Assembly (NCBI RefSeq): GCF_003129925.1
Contig: NZ_QFFN01000013.1
Coordinates: forward strand, 1-57,592
Direction of reading: 5' to 3'
Length of the DNA: 57,592 bases
DNA from: Bifidobacterium catulorum
Lineage (GTDB): Bacteria; Actinomycetota; Actinomycetes; Actinomycetales; Bifidobacteriaceae
Within the stretch, counting starts at the first letter, position 1; the number at the start of each line of letters is the position of its first letter. Position numbers and translations under genes: made by a program. The notes beneath the pieces are model-generated. The model was not told where the DNA came from and did not search any database. It was given only the letters and a program-made list of their open reading frames with translations. Shown one piece after another: positions 9,017 to 19,347 of this stretch.

Positions 9017-10192
9017 ATGACCTCTGATTTCCATGCACGCATCCCCGACCTCATGATGGCTTCGGGCCCCTGCTCCGCCTACCCGCGTGTGCTGTCCGCC
9101 ATGGGACGGCAGATGATGCACCACCGCACCGAGGACTTCGTCGAACTCATGTTGTCGGTCGACGCCGACCTGTCGCGGCTGTTCCGTACGCGCAACCGTG
9201 TCCTGCCCGTCGAGGGGGAGTCGATCCTCGGGTTGGAGATGGCCGCATACAATCTCGTCGAACCGGGCGACGTATGCATCAACCTGGCGTCCGGATACTA
9301 CGGGGCGGGGTATGCCAGGGTGCTGCGCGGCTATGGCGGCGAGGTCGTCGACGTGTCCGTGCCGTACGACACGTCCGTGTCCATCGATCAGGTGCGCGGG
9401 GCGCTGGACCGCCATCCCGAGGCGAAGGTGCTGGCCTTCGTGCATTCCGAGACCCCGTCCGCGTCCGAGAACCCGATGGGGGACATCTGCCGCGAATGCC
9501 GTGATCGCGGCGTGCTCACCATCGTCGATTCCGTTTCCGGCGTGGGCGGCTCCGACGTGCGGTTCGATGATTGGGGGGTCGACGTGTGCGTCACCGGCAC
9601 GCAGAAATGCCTTGGCTCCACACCAGGCATGTCGCTGGTCGCGCTCAGCGACCGTGCGTGGGAGCGTACACGCGCGGTCGCCGTCGACGCCGGACGATAC
9701 GAACGCTCCTACCTGTCGTTCCTGCCATGGCGGCGGTGGGTGGACGAGGACTATGTGCCATATACGCCGCCGATCTCGTCGATCTACGGGCTCAAGGCAG
9801 CGCTCGACATCATCATGGACGAGGGCGGCGTGGACGCGTCGATCGCCCGTCACGAGGCCGCCGCCAAGGCGACCCGCGCCGGCATCCGCGCCATGGGACT
9901 GGAACTGTGGGTGGACGAGGACGCCCACATGGCCAACTCCGTCACAGCGGTCACCGTCCCCGACGGCATCGACGACCGACGTCTGCGCGGCATCATGGAC
10001 GACGAATACGGTCTGCATATCTCGGGAGGCCTCGGAGACGAGGCCGGCCGTCTCATCCGCATCGGGCACATGGGATATACGGCCAGCCGGCAGAAGGTCG
10101 TCACCGCCTTGGGCGTGCTCGCCTCGGCGCTCGCCGAACTCGGCCGGCCGGTCGACGTCGCCGCCGGGCTGGAGGCTGCGGCCGGGGCGTAA
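9017..10192 (+). CDS. class V PLP aminotransferase (alanine–glyoxylate / serine–pyruvate type)
   Basis: A 391-residue fold-type I aminotransferase, class V. It has the family opening ASGPCSAYPRVLSAMGRQMMHHRTEDF, an internal TIVDSVSGVGGSDVRFDDWGVDVCVTGTQKCLG with the PLP-binding Lys, and the C-terminal HISGGLGDEAGRLIRIGHMGY. Relatives include alanine–glyoxylate, serine–pyruvate and pyridoxamine–pyruvate aminotransferases, and the substrate cannot be chosen from sequence. AGGA lies eight bases before the start. It shares a 129-base divergent region with the ROK gene, so co-regulation is plausible. Confidence 0.85.
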   Translation: MTSDFHARIPDLMMASGPCSAYPRVLSAMGRQMMHHRTEDFVELMLSVDADLSRLFRTRNRVLPVEGESILGLEMAAYNLVEPGDVCINLASGYYGAGYARVLRGYGGEVVDVSVPYDTSVSIDQVRGALDRHPEAKVLAFVHSETPSASENPMGDICRECRDRGVLTIVDSVSGVGGSDVRFDDWGVDVCVTGTQKCLGSTPGMSLVALSDRAWERTRAVAVDAGRYERSYLSFLPWRRWVDEDYVPYTPPISSIYGLKAALDIIMDEGGVDASIARHEAAAKATRAGIRAMGLELWVDEDAHMANSVTAVTVPDGIDDRRLRGIMDDEYGLHISGGLGDEAGRLIRIGHMGYTASRQKVVTALGVLASALAELGRPVDVAAGLEAAAGA

Positions 10193-10393
10193 GGTCCGCC
10201 CGTCTCGTCATCCGAAGAGGAAGGCGGCCCCGATCGTTCCGTCGAACCTTGTCTCGGCTATGTTGCTACACTGCACATGCTTGTGCGCCAGGCTCGCAGT
10301 GAATGGCATGGACCCGCAGGGATGAGATTCATGATGGGCGCACCGAAGGCGTTTCGTACATTCCGATGGATGATGTGATGTAAGGATGGAATC

Positions 10394-11941
10394 GTGAGGG
10401 AATCGCGGACTGTGGTGAAGGAACGGGAGACGGGGATATCGCCGATGGACGACATCGCGACCGGCGGCACGGCGGCGGATATGGATGAGAGGATACCCCG
10501 CAAGCTCATCGGCTCGATATTCGCGGTGGGGTCGTTGGCCTTCTTCGGCATCCTGACCGAGACGGTGATGACCGTGCTGTTCCCCGAACTCATGAGGGAA
10601 CTGCATGTCGGCACCGCCACCGTGCAGTGGATCACCACGATCTACCTGCTGTCGGTGGCCGTCACCATGCCGATCAGCTCGTACCTCAAACGCCGGTTCC
10701 CCCTGAAGGGCATATTCGTGGCCGCGGTGATACTCGCCGTCGCCGGATGCGTCATCATGATCTTCGGCCGCAGCTTCCCGGTGCTGATCGTGGCGCGCAT
10801 CATCCAGGGCGTGGGCTCCGGCATCGCCACGCCGTTGATGATCAACATCATCCTGGAACAGTCGCCGCGTTCGAAGATAGGCCGGCTCATGGGCGTGGGG
10901 TCGCTGGTCATCACGGTGGCGCCCGCCATAGGCCCCACCGTGGGCGGCGCCGTATCCAGCGTGCTGCCGTGGAGGGCGATCTTCGTGCTCATCATCCCCG
11001 TCATGGCGGTGTCCCTGATCGTCGGGCTGTTCTGCATCGAGCAGAGGACGCCGACCCAGTCCGCGCAGCTGAACCCGCTGCAGTTCATCGCGATCGTGCT
11101 CGGCCTGGCCGGACTGGTCATGGCGCTGAACCAGGCCGGCGTCGCCATCGGCGCGGCTGCGGATGGGGGATCCTACGCCACGGCCGCGTCCATCGCCTGC
11201 GCGAGCCTCGTCGTCGGTGTGCTCGCCCTGCTGTTCTTCGGCTACTCGTCCAAGCGCTCCTTCTCACCGCTCATCCGGCTGGGAATCCTGCGTGACCCGG
11301 TGGTGCTGCTGCATCTTCTGGCATATGGGATCCTGCCGATGGTGGGCATCGGATTCGGATACGTGATCACCAACCTCGCCCAGCTTTCGCTCGGCACCAA
11401 CGCGTTCCTCGCCGGGGCGCTGGTGCTTCCCGGCGCCCTGATCGGCGCGTTCTTCGCACCCGTGGGCGGCATGCTGTACGACCGTTTCGGCCCGACCCGC
11501 CCCATCCTCACGGCCTTCGCCGTGGCGATCGTTGGCCCGGTCCTCCTGCTGGTCTTCTCCATGCGTCTGACGCCCGAGCTGCTCGCCGGATTCTACTTCA
11601 TCTTCGGCCTGAGCTATGCGCTCGGCTACTCCAACATCATGACCAGCGCGTTGAGCGCCATCCCCCCGCAGTTCACGCCGGACGGCAACGCCATCTTCAA
11701 CACCATGCTGCAGTTCGGCGGCGCCGCCGGGACCACGCTGTTCTCGACCGTCCTCACCATCGCGCAGGCAGGGGCGGGGAACGAGGGGTCGTCGTCGTTC
11801 GCCCATGCGACGGCGGTCGGCGGCGCATGGACCTTCGCCGTCATGGCCGTCATCTGCGTCGCCGCGTTCATTGCGCTCGCCTTCGCGTTCCGCATCAGGT
11901 CGCTTCGAGGCAAGCGGGACAAGGCCATATCCCATATGTGA
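10394..11941 (+). CDS. MFS multidrug efflux transporter, DHA2 (14-TMS) family
   Basis: A 515-residue membrane protein with 14 predicted helices and the drug:H+ antiporter-2 signatures: WITTIYLLSVAVTMPISSYL (motif A region), ARIIQGVGSGIATPLM (motif B) and GPTVGGAVSSVLPWRAIF (motif C). The proposed GTG start follows AAGGA by eight bases; an ATG at 10445 is also possible and would remove a charged N-terminal tail. No dedicated regulator is adjacent. A hairpin terminator follows at 11971. The substrate is unknown. Confidence 0.87.
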   Translation: MRESRTVVKERETGISPMDDIATGGTAADMDERIPRKLIGSIFAVGSLAFFGILTETVMTVLFPELMRELHVGTATVQWITTIYLLSVAVTMPISSYLKRRFPLKGIFVAAVILAVAGCVIMIFGRSFPVLIVARIIQGVGSGIATPLMINIILEQSPRSKIGRLMGVGSLVITVAPAIGPTVGGAVSSVLPWRAIFVLIIPVMAVSLIVGLFCIEQRTPTQSAQLNPLQFIAIVLGLAGLVMALNQAGVAIGAAADGGSYATAASIACASLVVGVLALLFFGYSSKRSFSPLIRLGILRDPVVLLHLLAYGILPMVGIGFGYVITNLAQLSLGTNAFLAGALVLPGALIGAFFAPVGGMLYDRFGPTRPILTAFAVAIVGPVLLLVFSMRLTPELLAGFYFIFGLSYALGYSNIMTSALSAIPPQFTPDGNAIFNTMLQFGGAAGTTLFSTVLTIAQAGAGNEGSSSFAHATAVGGAWTFAVMAVICVAAFIALAFAFRIRSLRGKRDKAISHM

Positions 11942-11945
11942 TGCC

Positions 11946-11959
11946 ATGTCATATGACAT
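11946..11959. repeat. 14-bp perfect palindrome
   Basis: ATGTCATATGACAT is perfectly palindromic and lies five bases after the transporter stop. It may be chance or a regulator site. Confidence 0.35.
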
Positions 11960-11970
11960 AGACCATCGGT

Positions 11971-12015
11971 GTGCCCGTCATCCCAGGGGATGACGGGCAC
12001 AGTCGTTTTCTCCGC
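11971..12015 (+). terminator. intrinsic terminator after the MFS gene
   Basis: GTGCCCGTCATCC pairs with GGATGACGGGCAC (13 bp, 4-base loop) and is followed by a short T-rich stretch (GTTTTC). Confidence 0.7.
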
Positions 12016-12105
12016 CCCACGCACGATGGAAGGGACGGCGAGTCCCTCGTAATCTGGCGGATATCGACGGGCATTCGCCCGGATGCGAAAGGAAGGAGAA
12101 CGACG

Positions 12106-12993
12106 ATGGGTCGTCATACGAATACGGGGGCCGGCGCGATGCTCCGGTCGGGACGGGCCGCCGCAAAACACGTCGGACACATGGCGGATGCCGCATACGA
12201 CATCCCGATGCCGCCCGCAAGGACGGGTGTGGCACGGGGAACGGTGGCCGTCGAGGCCATCGGACTGACCAAGGACTACGGAAGGGGAGAAACGGCCGTC
12301 CACGCCCTGCGCGGCGTGGACGTGTGCTTCGAACGCGGACGGTTCACCGCCATCATGGGACCGTCCGGCTCCGGGAAATCCACGCTTATGCACACGCTTG
12401 CCGGCCTTGACTCCGCCACCGGCGGACACATCCTGCTCGACGGCTCGGACATCACCACGATGAACGACCGCGAACTCACCCTGTTGCGCCGCCGTCGGAT
12501 AGGATTCATCTTCCAGAACTTCAACCTGCTGCCGATGTTCACCGCGGAACAGAACATCCTCATGCCGCTCACGCTCGCCGGCGCGAGGCCCGACCGGTCC
12601 TGGCTACGCACGCTGGTCCGTACGCTCGGACTCGAACAACGCATGAACCACCGGCCCAACGAACTGTCGGGCGGACAGCAGCAGCGCGTCGCCATAGCCC
12701 GGGCGCTCATCGCGAAGCCGGCCGTCGTCTTCGCCGACGAACCCACCGGCAACCTCGACTCCGTGTCCAGCACCGAAGTGCTGGAATTCCTCAAACGTTC
12801 CGTACGGGAACTCGGACAGACCATCATCATGGTCACCCATGACGCCGTCGCCGCATCCTACGCCGACCGGGCCATCGTCTTCGCCGACGGACGCATCGTG
12901 GCCGACGAACCCCATCCCACGGCCGAACGCATGAACGCGCTGCTCATGGAGGAGCGCCGGAACACCGCAGCGCACGCGCGGCCGGGCCGCTGA
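12106..12993 (+). CDS. MacB/LolD-type ABC transporter ATP-binding protein
   Basis: A 295-residue ABC ATPase. Walker A is [12 protein letters not shown], the signature is [15 protein letters not shown], and Walker B is [13 protein letters not shown], the last being characteristic of the MacB/LolD/BceA group. About 50 extra N-terminal residues precede the ATPase core. The start at 12106 follows GGAAGGAG (12091–12098). It is paired with the FtsX permease starting 32 bases after its stop, forming a mechanotransmission-type exporter. The converging two-component genes at 15.9–19.2 kb make a role in envelope stress or peptide resistance likely, though only by analogy. Confidence 0.9.
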   Translation: MGRHTNTGAGAMLRSGRAAAKHVGHMADAAYDIPMPPARTGVARGTVAVEAIGLTKDYGRGETAVHALRGVDVCFERGRFTAIMGPSGSGKSTLMHTLAGLDSATGGHILLDGSDITTMNDRELTLLRRRRIGFIFQNFNLLPMFTAEQNILMPLTLAGARPDRSWLRTLVRTLGLEQRMNHRPNELSGGQQQRVAIARALIAKPAVVFADEPTGNLDSVSSTEVLEFLKRSVRELGQTIIMVTHDAVAASYADRAIVFADGRIVADEPHPTAERMNALLMEERRNTAAHARPGR

Positions 12994-13025
12994 ACCGAGA
13001 CCATACGCAGGAAAGACGCACGATA

Positions 13026-15695
13026 ATGTTCTCCATAACCATCAGAATGATGAAACGCAGCGCGAGGATGCTCGTGCCGGCGGGCATCGCCATAGTCATC
13101 GGCACCGCGTTCATCGCCGCCACACTGCTGTTCGGCAATGCGATGAACGACACCCTGAAGCGCATGACCACCGCGCAGTACGGCGACGCGAACTACTCCA
13201 TCGGATTCGACACGTCCATCGCCGATGCGGACGACGCGGACATGGACTACCTGTATTCACGGACCGTCTCGGACTTCCATCCGGAGCGGCTGCGAGCCGT
13301 CGAAGGCGTGAAGGGGCTGCGCTTCGAGGCGCGCGCCGAAGCGGTCGCGACCAACGGCGACAGCCACGCCAACGTGTTCGCCGTGACCACCGCATCAGAG
13401 AGGGGGCTGCTGCCCGTGACCGTCACGCAAGGCGCCCAGCCGTCAGGAGACGGACAGGCCGCATTGCAGGATTCCACAGCGAAACAGCTTGGCGTGAGAG
13501 TCGGCGACGACATCACGCTGGCATCGAAGGGCGCGTCGCACGATATGCGGGCACGCGTCGTCGGGCTCACCCGCGACGACGCCGGCGCCTACCCCTACTA
13601 CGGCGGTGCCTCACTGCTCTCCGACGACCTCATGGCCGCAATGAACGGCGTATCCGATTTCGGACGGGTGAACGCCACCACGGCCTATCTTGACATCGAC
13701 GGCGATCCGGCCGCAGTGAAGACCACCGTCGACACAATCAACCGCATCCTGCCGAAACGGTTCACCGCGCAAAGCCGTGACAAGGCGGCCAAGGCCGCCG
13801 TCAAGTCGCTTTCCGGCGGGGACACCGACATCGTCACCACGTTCCTGCTCGGCTTCGGCGCGCTCGCCATGCTCGTCGCCGCGCTTGTCATCGCCAACAC
13901 GTTCCAGGTACTCGTCGCCCAACGGCGACGCACCCTCGCCCTGCTGCGCACCATCGGCGCCGGCAAGGGGCAGCTGTACGCCTCCGTGCTGTTCGAGGCG
14001 GGACTGCTCGGCCTTGTCGCATCCGTATTGGGCGTGGGGCTCGGACTCGCGTTGATGGCCGCGGTGACGGCGTCCGGACTGACATCGTCCATCGGCATGG
14101 CCATGCGGCTTGTGCTCGACTGGCGCGTGTTTGTCGTGCCGATCGCATTCGGTGTCGTCATGACGGTCATCGCATCGCTCTCCTCCGCGCGCACCGCCAC
14201 GTCCGTCACCCCACTGGAGGCGCTCAGGCCGATGGAACTGTCGGAAACGCGCCGGACGGGCGTCGTGCGAGGCGCCCTGTCCGCGCTGATGCTCGCAGGT
14301 GGACTGGCGATGTGCGCCTACGCGGCATGGCAGATGAGCCGAAACACCGCGGGACAGGCGTCGATGGTCGACGACCACTATTCGACCGTGCTCGTCATGG
14401 CCGTCGGCGGATGCGCGCTCGTCTTCCTCGGCCTCATCGTCTCCGCCGTATACTGGCTGCCCCGGGCCCTGCACGGCGCGGGAGCATTCGCCTCCCTCGC
14501 CGGCCCGAGCGCCAGGATCGCGCACGCCAACATCCAGAAGAACCCACGGCGCGTCGCAGCCACCGGCGCCGCACTGCTCATCGGCGTAACCCTCGTCTCC
14601 ACGATCGCCACCGGCGCCGCCAGCGGCAAGGCGACCATGGGCGAAGCGCTCGCCTCCCGATACAGCGTCGACATGATCGCCTCCGGCGACGACATGACCG
14701 ACGCCAGGGCCTCCAAGGCCGCCAAGGTGAAGGGCGTCACCGCATCCATATACGCGCCCACCGCGACGATGAACGTGAAGGACACGCACGGCACGACCAT
14801 CACCACGCTCGTCGTCGGTGTGGACGGTGCGGACACCCTGCGCAAGGTCATGCACGCCGACCTCGGCGACACTGCCATCGGGAACGGCACGATACTCATG
14901 CCCCACCGTTCCGCGTTCGGCGGCAAGGACTTCGTGTTCAGGAACGGCCGCGTCGAACTCACTCCGGCGAGCGTCTCACCCGCCTCCGGCGACACGGCGA
15001 CGTCCGACGACGCCCGCGACGGCAAAGGCGCGCTGACGCTCGACGTGCGACAGGCCGACTACCGCCGCGTTTCAGCCGACTACGCCGCCGTCGCCTTCGT
15101 GAACATCAGGCACTTCACCGACGGCGACCTGAAGACCGACGGCCACATGATGCTCATGCGCATCGACGCCGACAAAGCCGGCACCACCCTCAACGACGTG
15201 TTCACCGGCGTGCAATCCGCATTCGCCGACTCCGCAGGCATCACCGTCACCGGACCCATCGCCGAACGCGCCCAATGGGAGACGATGATCGACGCGATGA
15301 TGGCGATGCTCGTAGGACTCATCGCCGTCGCCGTGCTCATCGCGCTCGTAGGCGTCGCGAACACGCTGTCGCTGTCCGTCATCGAACGCACCCGTGAATC
15401 CGCCACGCTGCGCGCCATCGGCATGACTCGCGGCCAGCTGCGCCGTTCCCTCGCCATCGAGGCGCTGCTGCTCGCGCTTGTCTCCGGCCTGGCCGGCGTG
15501 GCGCTCGGCACCGGATTCGGATGGCTCGGCTCCTACATGGTGTTCAGCCTCTACGGCACGGTGGTCTTCCCGTTCGACTGGGCGGTCAACGGGGCCACGC
15601 TCGGCATCGCGGCGCTCGCGGCCCTGCTCGCCTCCGTCGCCCCCGCCCGACGCGCCGTGAAGACACCCCCGGTCGAGGCGCTGGCCGAAGCCTAG
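13026..15695 (+). CDS. FtsX-family ABC transporter permease (large, two FtsX domains)
   Basis: An 889-residue permease with an N-terminal membrane anchor (near 15–40), a periplasmic-side domain, a first three-helix FtsX domain (about 275–395), further helices near 425–440, 470–490 and 520–540, a second soluble domain, and a second FtsX domain at the C-terminus (about 755–885, with [17 protein letters not shown]). The duplicated layout is usual for actinobacterial permeases that pair with one MacB-like ATPase. A likely ribosome site (AGGAAAG) precedes the start. It probably exports a lipophilic or peptide substrate, or acts as a signalling transporter. Confidence 0.9.
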   Translation: MFSITIRMMKRSARMLVPAGIAIVIGTAFIAATLLFGNAMNDTLKRMTTAQYGDANYSIGFDTSIADADDADMDYLYSRTVSDFHPERLRAVEGVKGLRFEARAEAVATNGDSHANVFAVTTASERGLLPVTVTQGAQPSGDGQAALQDSTAKQLGVRVGDDITLASKGASHDMRARVVGLTRDDAGAYPYYGGASLLSDDLMAAMNGVSDFGRVNATTAYLDIDGDPAAVKTTVDTINRILPKRFTAQSRDKAAKAAVKSLSGGDTDIVTTFLLGFGALAMLVAALVIANTFQVLVAQRRRTLALLRTIGAGKGQLYASVLFEAGLLGLVASVLGVGLGLALMAAVTASGLTSSIGMAMRLVLDWRVFVVPIAFGVVMTVIASLSSARTATSVTPLEALRPMELSETRRTGVVRGALSALMLAGGLAMCAYAAWQMSRNTAGQASMVDDHYSTVLVMAVGGCALVFLGLIVSAVYWLPRALHGAGAFASLAGPSARIAHANIQKNPRRVAATGAALLIGVTLVSTIATGAASGKATMGEALASRYSVDMIASGDDMTDARASKAAKVKGVTASIYAPTATMNVKDTHGTTITTLVVGVDGADTLRKVMHADLGDTAIGNGTILMPHRSAFGGKDFVFRNGRVELTPASVSPASGDTATSDDARDGKGALTLDVRQADYRRVSADYAAVAFVNIRHFTDGDLKTDGHMMLMRIDADKAGTTLNDVFTGVQSAFADSAGITVTGPIAERAQWETMIDAMMAMLVGLIAVAVLIALVGVANTLSLSVIERTRESATLRAIGMTRGQLRRSLAIEALLLALVSGLAGVALGTGFGWLGSYMVFSLYGTVVFPFDWAVNGATLGIAALAALLASVAPARRAVKTPPVEALAEA

Positions 15696-15766
15696 CGGAA
15701 CCCTACGGGAACACACACCGTCCCATCAGCGGATACCCAGCCGACGGGCCTATAACTTAACCAAGT

Positions 15767-15809
15767 GATGCCCGCACGACACGCCTTCGGACGTGAAACG
15801 GCGGGCATC
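15767..15809. terminator. stem-loop between convergent genes
   Basis: GATGCCCGC (15767–15775) pairs with GCGGGCATC (15801–15809), with a smaller CACG/CGTG stem inside the loop. It sits between the end of the permease gene and the end of the response-regulator gene, with no strong T-run. Confidence 0.45.
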
Positions 15810-15909
15810 GTCCATTCCGTGCTCATTCCGTGCTCATCCCGCGTCAATCCCGCATAGGGGATCGGTCCGTATGCAGCACCAAGCACCAGAGTGCCGGCGC
15901 CGATGCCGG

Positions 15910-16614
15910 CTACACCAGATGGTTCTCGTAGGCGAACACCACCGCCTGCACGCGGTCACGGGCGTTGATCTTCGCCAGAATATGCGCCACATGCGTCTTC
16001 ACCGTCGGCAGGCCGATGAACAGCTTGTCGGCGATCTCCTGATTGCTCAGACCATGCGCTATCTCGACCAGCACCTCGCGCTCGCGCTCGGTAAGCGTGT
16101 CGAGTTCGGGATCGGTGTATGCGGCCGTGGAGCCCGATGCTCCCAGGTCCGCGGCCTGCGCCCTATGCTCCCGGCTCATCTTCTCGATCAGCCGTTTCGT
16201 CGCGGAAGGCGCGATGATGGCGTTGCCTTGGAACACCGTGCGAATCGAGGCGAGCAGGGTCTCCGGCTCGGTGTCCTTCAGCAGGAATCCGGAGGCTCCG
16301 GCATTGATCGCGGCCATCACATATTCGTCCAGGTCGAAGGTCGTGAGGATGATCACCCTCGTCGTCACGCCGCCGGACTCCCCGGTCGGCGACGTGATTC
16401 GCCGCGTCGCCTCCAGGCCGTCCATGCCCGGCATACGAACATCCATGAGCATCACGTCCGGGTGCAGCCGTTCGGCCATCGCCACGGCCTCGGCGCCGTC
16501 GCCGGCCTGTCCGACCACGTCCAGATCGCTTTGCGATCCGATGACCATGGCGAATCCGGCGCGCACCAGTTCCTGATCGTCCGCTATCACCACACGAATA
16601 CGGTGTTCCGGCAT
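15910..16614 (-). CDS. NarL/LuxR-family response regulator
   Basis: A 234-residue response regulator. The receiver domain has the acidic pair ADDQ, phospho-acceptor Asp in VMLMDVRMPGMDG, and Lys in GFLLKD. The C-terminal LuxR-type helix-turn-helix is LTEREREVLVEIAHGLSNQEIADKLFIGLPTVKTHV. The start at 16614 follows AGGAAGGG that lies in the last codons of the kinase gene, only 13 bases upstream. It therefore forms an operon with the sensor kinase and probably controls the convergent ABC exporter. Confidence 0.92.
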   Translation of the reverse strand: MPEHRIRVVIADDQELVRAGFAMVIGSQSDLDVVGQAGDGAEAVAMAERLHPDVMLMDVRMPGMDGLEATRRITSPTGESGGVTTRVIILTTFDLDEYVMAAINAGASGFLLKDTEPETLLASIRTVFQGNAIIAPSATKRLIEKMSREHRAQAADLGASGSTAAYTDPELDTLTEREREVLVEIAHGLSNQEIADKLFIGLPTVKTHVAHILAKINARDRVQAVVFAYENHLV

Positions 16615-16627
16615 GTCCGTCCCTTCC

Positions 16628-19222
16628 TCACTTGGTGCCGTCCTTCGCATCGACGGCTTTCCGAACGCTCACGGTGTTCCACTGTAGCTGTTGGCTCAGA
16701 GGACCCGCGGGGGAAAGACGCATGGTCCCGGCGCCTGCGTCGGTATCGTCGCTGAAGCCGGTCTCGCGCAGCACGCCGAGTAGCTGGCGCATCCTCTTCA
16801 GTGCGGCGCGGCCTTCGGAGGCGATGTCGCCGAACGCCGCGGCGACCGTCTCCGGATCGGCGTTCCCGTCGTTGAGGACGCGCAGGCCCTCGTCCGCCCT
16901 GCCGATCACGCCGAGCAGCGTGTCGGATACGTCGGCCTGGATGTTCGCGCTGATGCGGTCCCGCTCCATGTTCGCGGCGAGGACCTTCTGCCTGGCCTCC
17001 TCCTTGCGGAGCGCCTCCTCGCGTGCACGCAGCACCAGCATGTTCGAGCCTCGCGAACGCGACCACATGCCCGCGGCCATGACCCCCAGCAGCGTGATAC
17101 ATGAGACGAACGCGCACGCCGACAGCAGGGGCAGGGCCGCTGCACCCCGCGCCGGATCGGAGGCGACCGATTCCGGCGATCCGACGAGCAGCGCAATCAG
17201 CGATGCCGTCGTGATGCCGAGATAGTTCCTCGCGGTGAAATTGGCGGCGAACACGAACGACCCCAGAACGATCGTGGGAATGGTCCACCGCCGGGCGTTC
17301 CTCGGACCGTACAACGTGACCGAATACACCGAATACACCGACAGCAGCGGGGCGAGGGTGCTCCAAGGGGCCGCCGTCAGCTCCAGCATCGCGACGGCTG
17401 CGAACGTCGCGGCGCTGGCCTGCGGGAACCGTCGACGCCACACCAAGGGCAGCAGGAGCATGATGTTGGCCAGAATTCGATGATGCCCCGTTTCACCGCC
17501 CACGGATGGGAGAAACATCATGAACAGCAGGACGACGGCGAGCAGGTCGACCAGAAGATAATGCCGCTCGGTCCATCGGGAGACGCGTTCGATCATGTTG
17601 AAATCCCCGGCTTCGGGATTATCGTGTGCGTCGTCATGTCCACGGTCGTCTCGCAGGAAGTCGAATATCGTATGGATCCTTTCGGCGGCGGACTGTGCGA
17701 ACCCGTCCGGCGAATACATCGGAGCCGTCTCCCCGGACGACGGTGCCGCATCCGCGGCCCGGCCGCCGTGCTCCACCTCCTCCGCCGCCATGGCGGAGGA
17801 GACGCGACGGCCCTCCGGCCCGTCTTCGACTGCGGAGGGGGAGAAGGGGATGAACGCCTCGACCTCGAATCCGCCTCCTATGCGTGGCCCCGTCGAGCAT
17901 GTGCCACCCAACGATTCCAGACGCTCCCGCATCCCTATCAGGCCGTATCCGGTTTTGTGGCCGTCCTGCATCGTTGACACGCCCCGGCCATCATCCTCGA
18001 CGCGCAGCCGCAGCCCGTTGTCCGACCAGTCCTCCGTAAGGGAGGCGTGCACGTGCGGGCCGGCGTATTTGCGGATGTTCGTCAATGATTCCTGAACCAC
18101 GCGGTAGGCGATGACCTGCGCGTGCGCGCCGAGCCTGTCCGGGGCCGACGTGCCGTTCACCACGCGGTCGAGCCTAATGTCCGGGCAGGTGGCCCGCGCC
18201 TGCCGTACCAATGCGGCGATGCCGTCGTAATCCGGGCGTCCGTCGTCCGTTCCGGGCCGTGACCGGGATGAGGCTCCGAACATGCCGGAGTCTCCATCGG
18301 ACCCATCGGCATCGGATGAGAAGATGCCGAGCAGATGCCGCATGTCGTCGAGCGCCTTCGTGCTTTCGTCCCGTATGGTCTCCATGGTCGATCGTGCGAG
18401 GTCGTGGTCGTCGGCCGCGGCGAACCTTCCGCCGTCCGCCTGCACGATGATGATGGACAGCGTGTGGGCCACCACATCGTGCATGTCGCGGGCTATGCGG
18501 GCCCGCTCCGCCAGCGCGGCTATGCGCGACTCCTCCTTGCGCCGGGCCTCCAACGCCGTATTGCGCTCCTGCATCCATCGGATGGTGGTGAGTCTCGCGC
18601 GTTGCCAATAGGCCATGACGATCACCGCGATCACCGGGGCCAGCATCATGGCCAGCACCATCGCGGCGTCCAGACGCATCGACGGGGCGCAGGAGTCGAG
18701 GTCTACCGAGCCCGACGGGGTGAGGCATTCGTATGGCGAGGACTGGTATCGGTCGGCCCCGTTCACCGTCAGCGGGCCGAAGGCGAGCACCGCCATGTTG
18801 ACGGCCGCCGCCACGAACGTCATGCCCGCCGCCATGGCGATGAACGGCCGTGCGGCGGCGCGGTCGCCGTGGACGATCACGGCGTAGAGATGCATGAGGG
18901 CGAAGCAGTCGGTCGCCACCAGGGCGGGCCCCACCGCCAGCTGGATGATGCATAGGGCCACGAATGCCAGTGCGGATGCGCGCGGCGTCTTGCGGCGGAG
19001 CATCAGGGGAAGGGCGTATATGCAGGTCCAGAACATGAGCGATCGTTGCGACGTGGGGAACAGCAGCCCGTTCTGCGACAGCGTGCCCGACGTCGAAGTC
19101 GCCCCGAGCAGCAGGGTCAGCGTCAGCGACAGCGCGATGTCGAATGCGAGGTGGCGGTCGACGAATCGTCCGGACGACGATTCGGTTCCGCCTGGGATGT
19201 CCGTGAATGCATGCACACCCAT
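16628..19222 (-). CDS. tandem membrane sensor kinase, first half active-type, second half degenerate
   Basis: At 864 residues this is about twice the length of a NarL-family sensor. Residues 1–225 hold a multi-helix membrane domain. Residues 239–300 are a HisKA_3 dimerisation helix with phospho-acceptor His248 (RIARDMHDVVAHTL). Residues 365–460 are an HATPase with DDGRGVS and GYGLIGMRERL. Residues about 555–720 are a second multi-helix membrane domain, followed at 752–815 by a second HisKA_3-like helix. There the aligned segment is RISANIQADVSDTL, with Gln762 in place of the His and Ala763 in place of the Asp; no second ATPase domain follows. It is therefore a kinase fused to a membrane pseudokinase-like half that may act as a built-in sensor or regulator. 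Confidence 0.87.
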   Translation of the reverse strand: MGVHAFTDIPGGTESSSGRFVDRHLAFDIALSLTLTLLLGATSTSGTLSQNGLLFPTSQRSLMFWTCIYALPLMLRRKTPRASALAFVALCIIQLAVGPALVATDCFALMHLYAVIVHGDRAAARPFIAMAAGMTFVAAAVNMAVLAFGPLTVNGADRYQSSPYECLTPSGSVDLDSCAPSMRLDAAMVLAMMLAPVIAVIVMAYWQRARLTTIRWMQERNTALEARRKEESRIAALAERARIARDMHDVVAHTLSIIIVQADGGRFAAADDHDLARSTMETIRDESTKALDDMRHLLGIFSSDADGSDGDSGMFGASSRSRPGTDDGRPDYDGIAALVRQARATCPDIRLDRVVNGTSAPDRLGAHAQVIAYRVVQESLTNIRKYAGPHVHASLTEDWSDNGLRLRVEDDGRGVSTMQDGHKTGYGLIGMRERLESLGGTCSTGPRIGGGFEVEAFIPFSPSAVEDGPEGRRVSSAMAAEEVEHGGRAADAAPSSGETAPMYSPDGFAQSAAERIHTIFDFLRDDRGHDDAHDNPEAGDFNMIERVSRWTERHYLLVDLLAVVLLFMMFLPSVGGETGHHRILANIMLLLPLVWRRRFPQASAATFAAVAMLELTAAPWSTLAPLLSVYSVYSVTLYGPRNARRWTIPTIVLGSFVFAANFTARNYLGITTASLIALLVGSPESVASDPARGAAALPLLSACAFVSCITLLGVMAAGMWSRSRGSNMLVLRAREEALRKEEARQKVLAANMERDRISANIQADVSDTLLGVIGRADEGLRVLNDGNADPETVAAAFGDIASEGRAALKRMRQLLGVLRETGFSDDTDAGAGTMRLSPAGPLSQQLQWNTVSVRKAVDAKDGTK

Positions 19223-19347
19223 AGCCTAGCCGGATTCGGCGGTTCCGCCGTCCTTCCTGGGAATGATTGCCTATGATTCGGCATATGTCGGTTCCCGACA
19301 TACTTCGGTGCGACAATGGGGCCGTAAGACGAACAAGGAGCGTGCCG

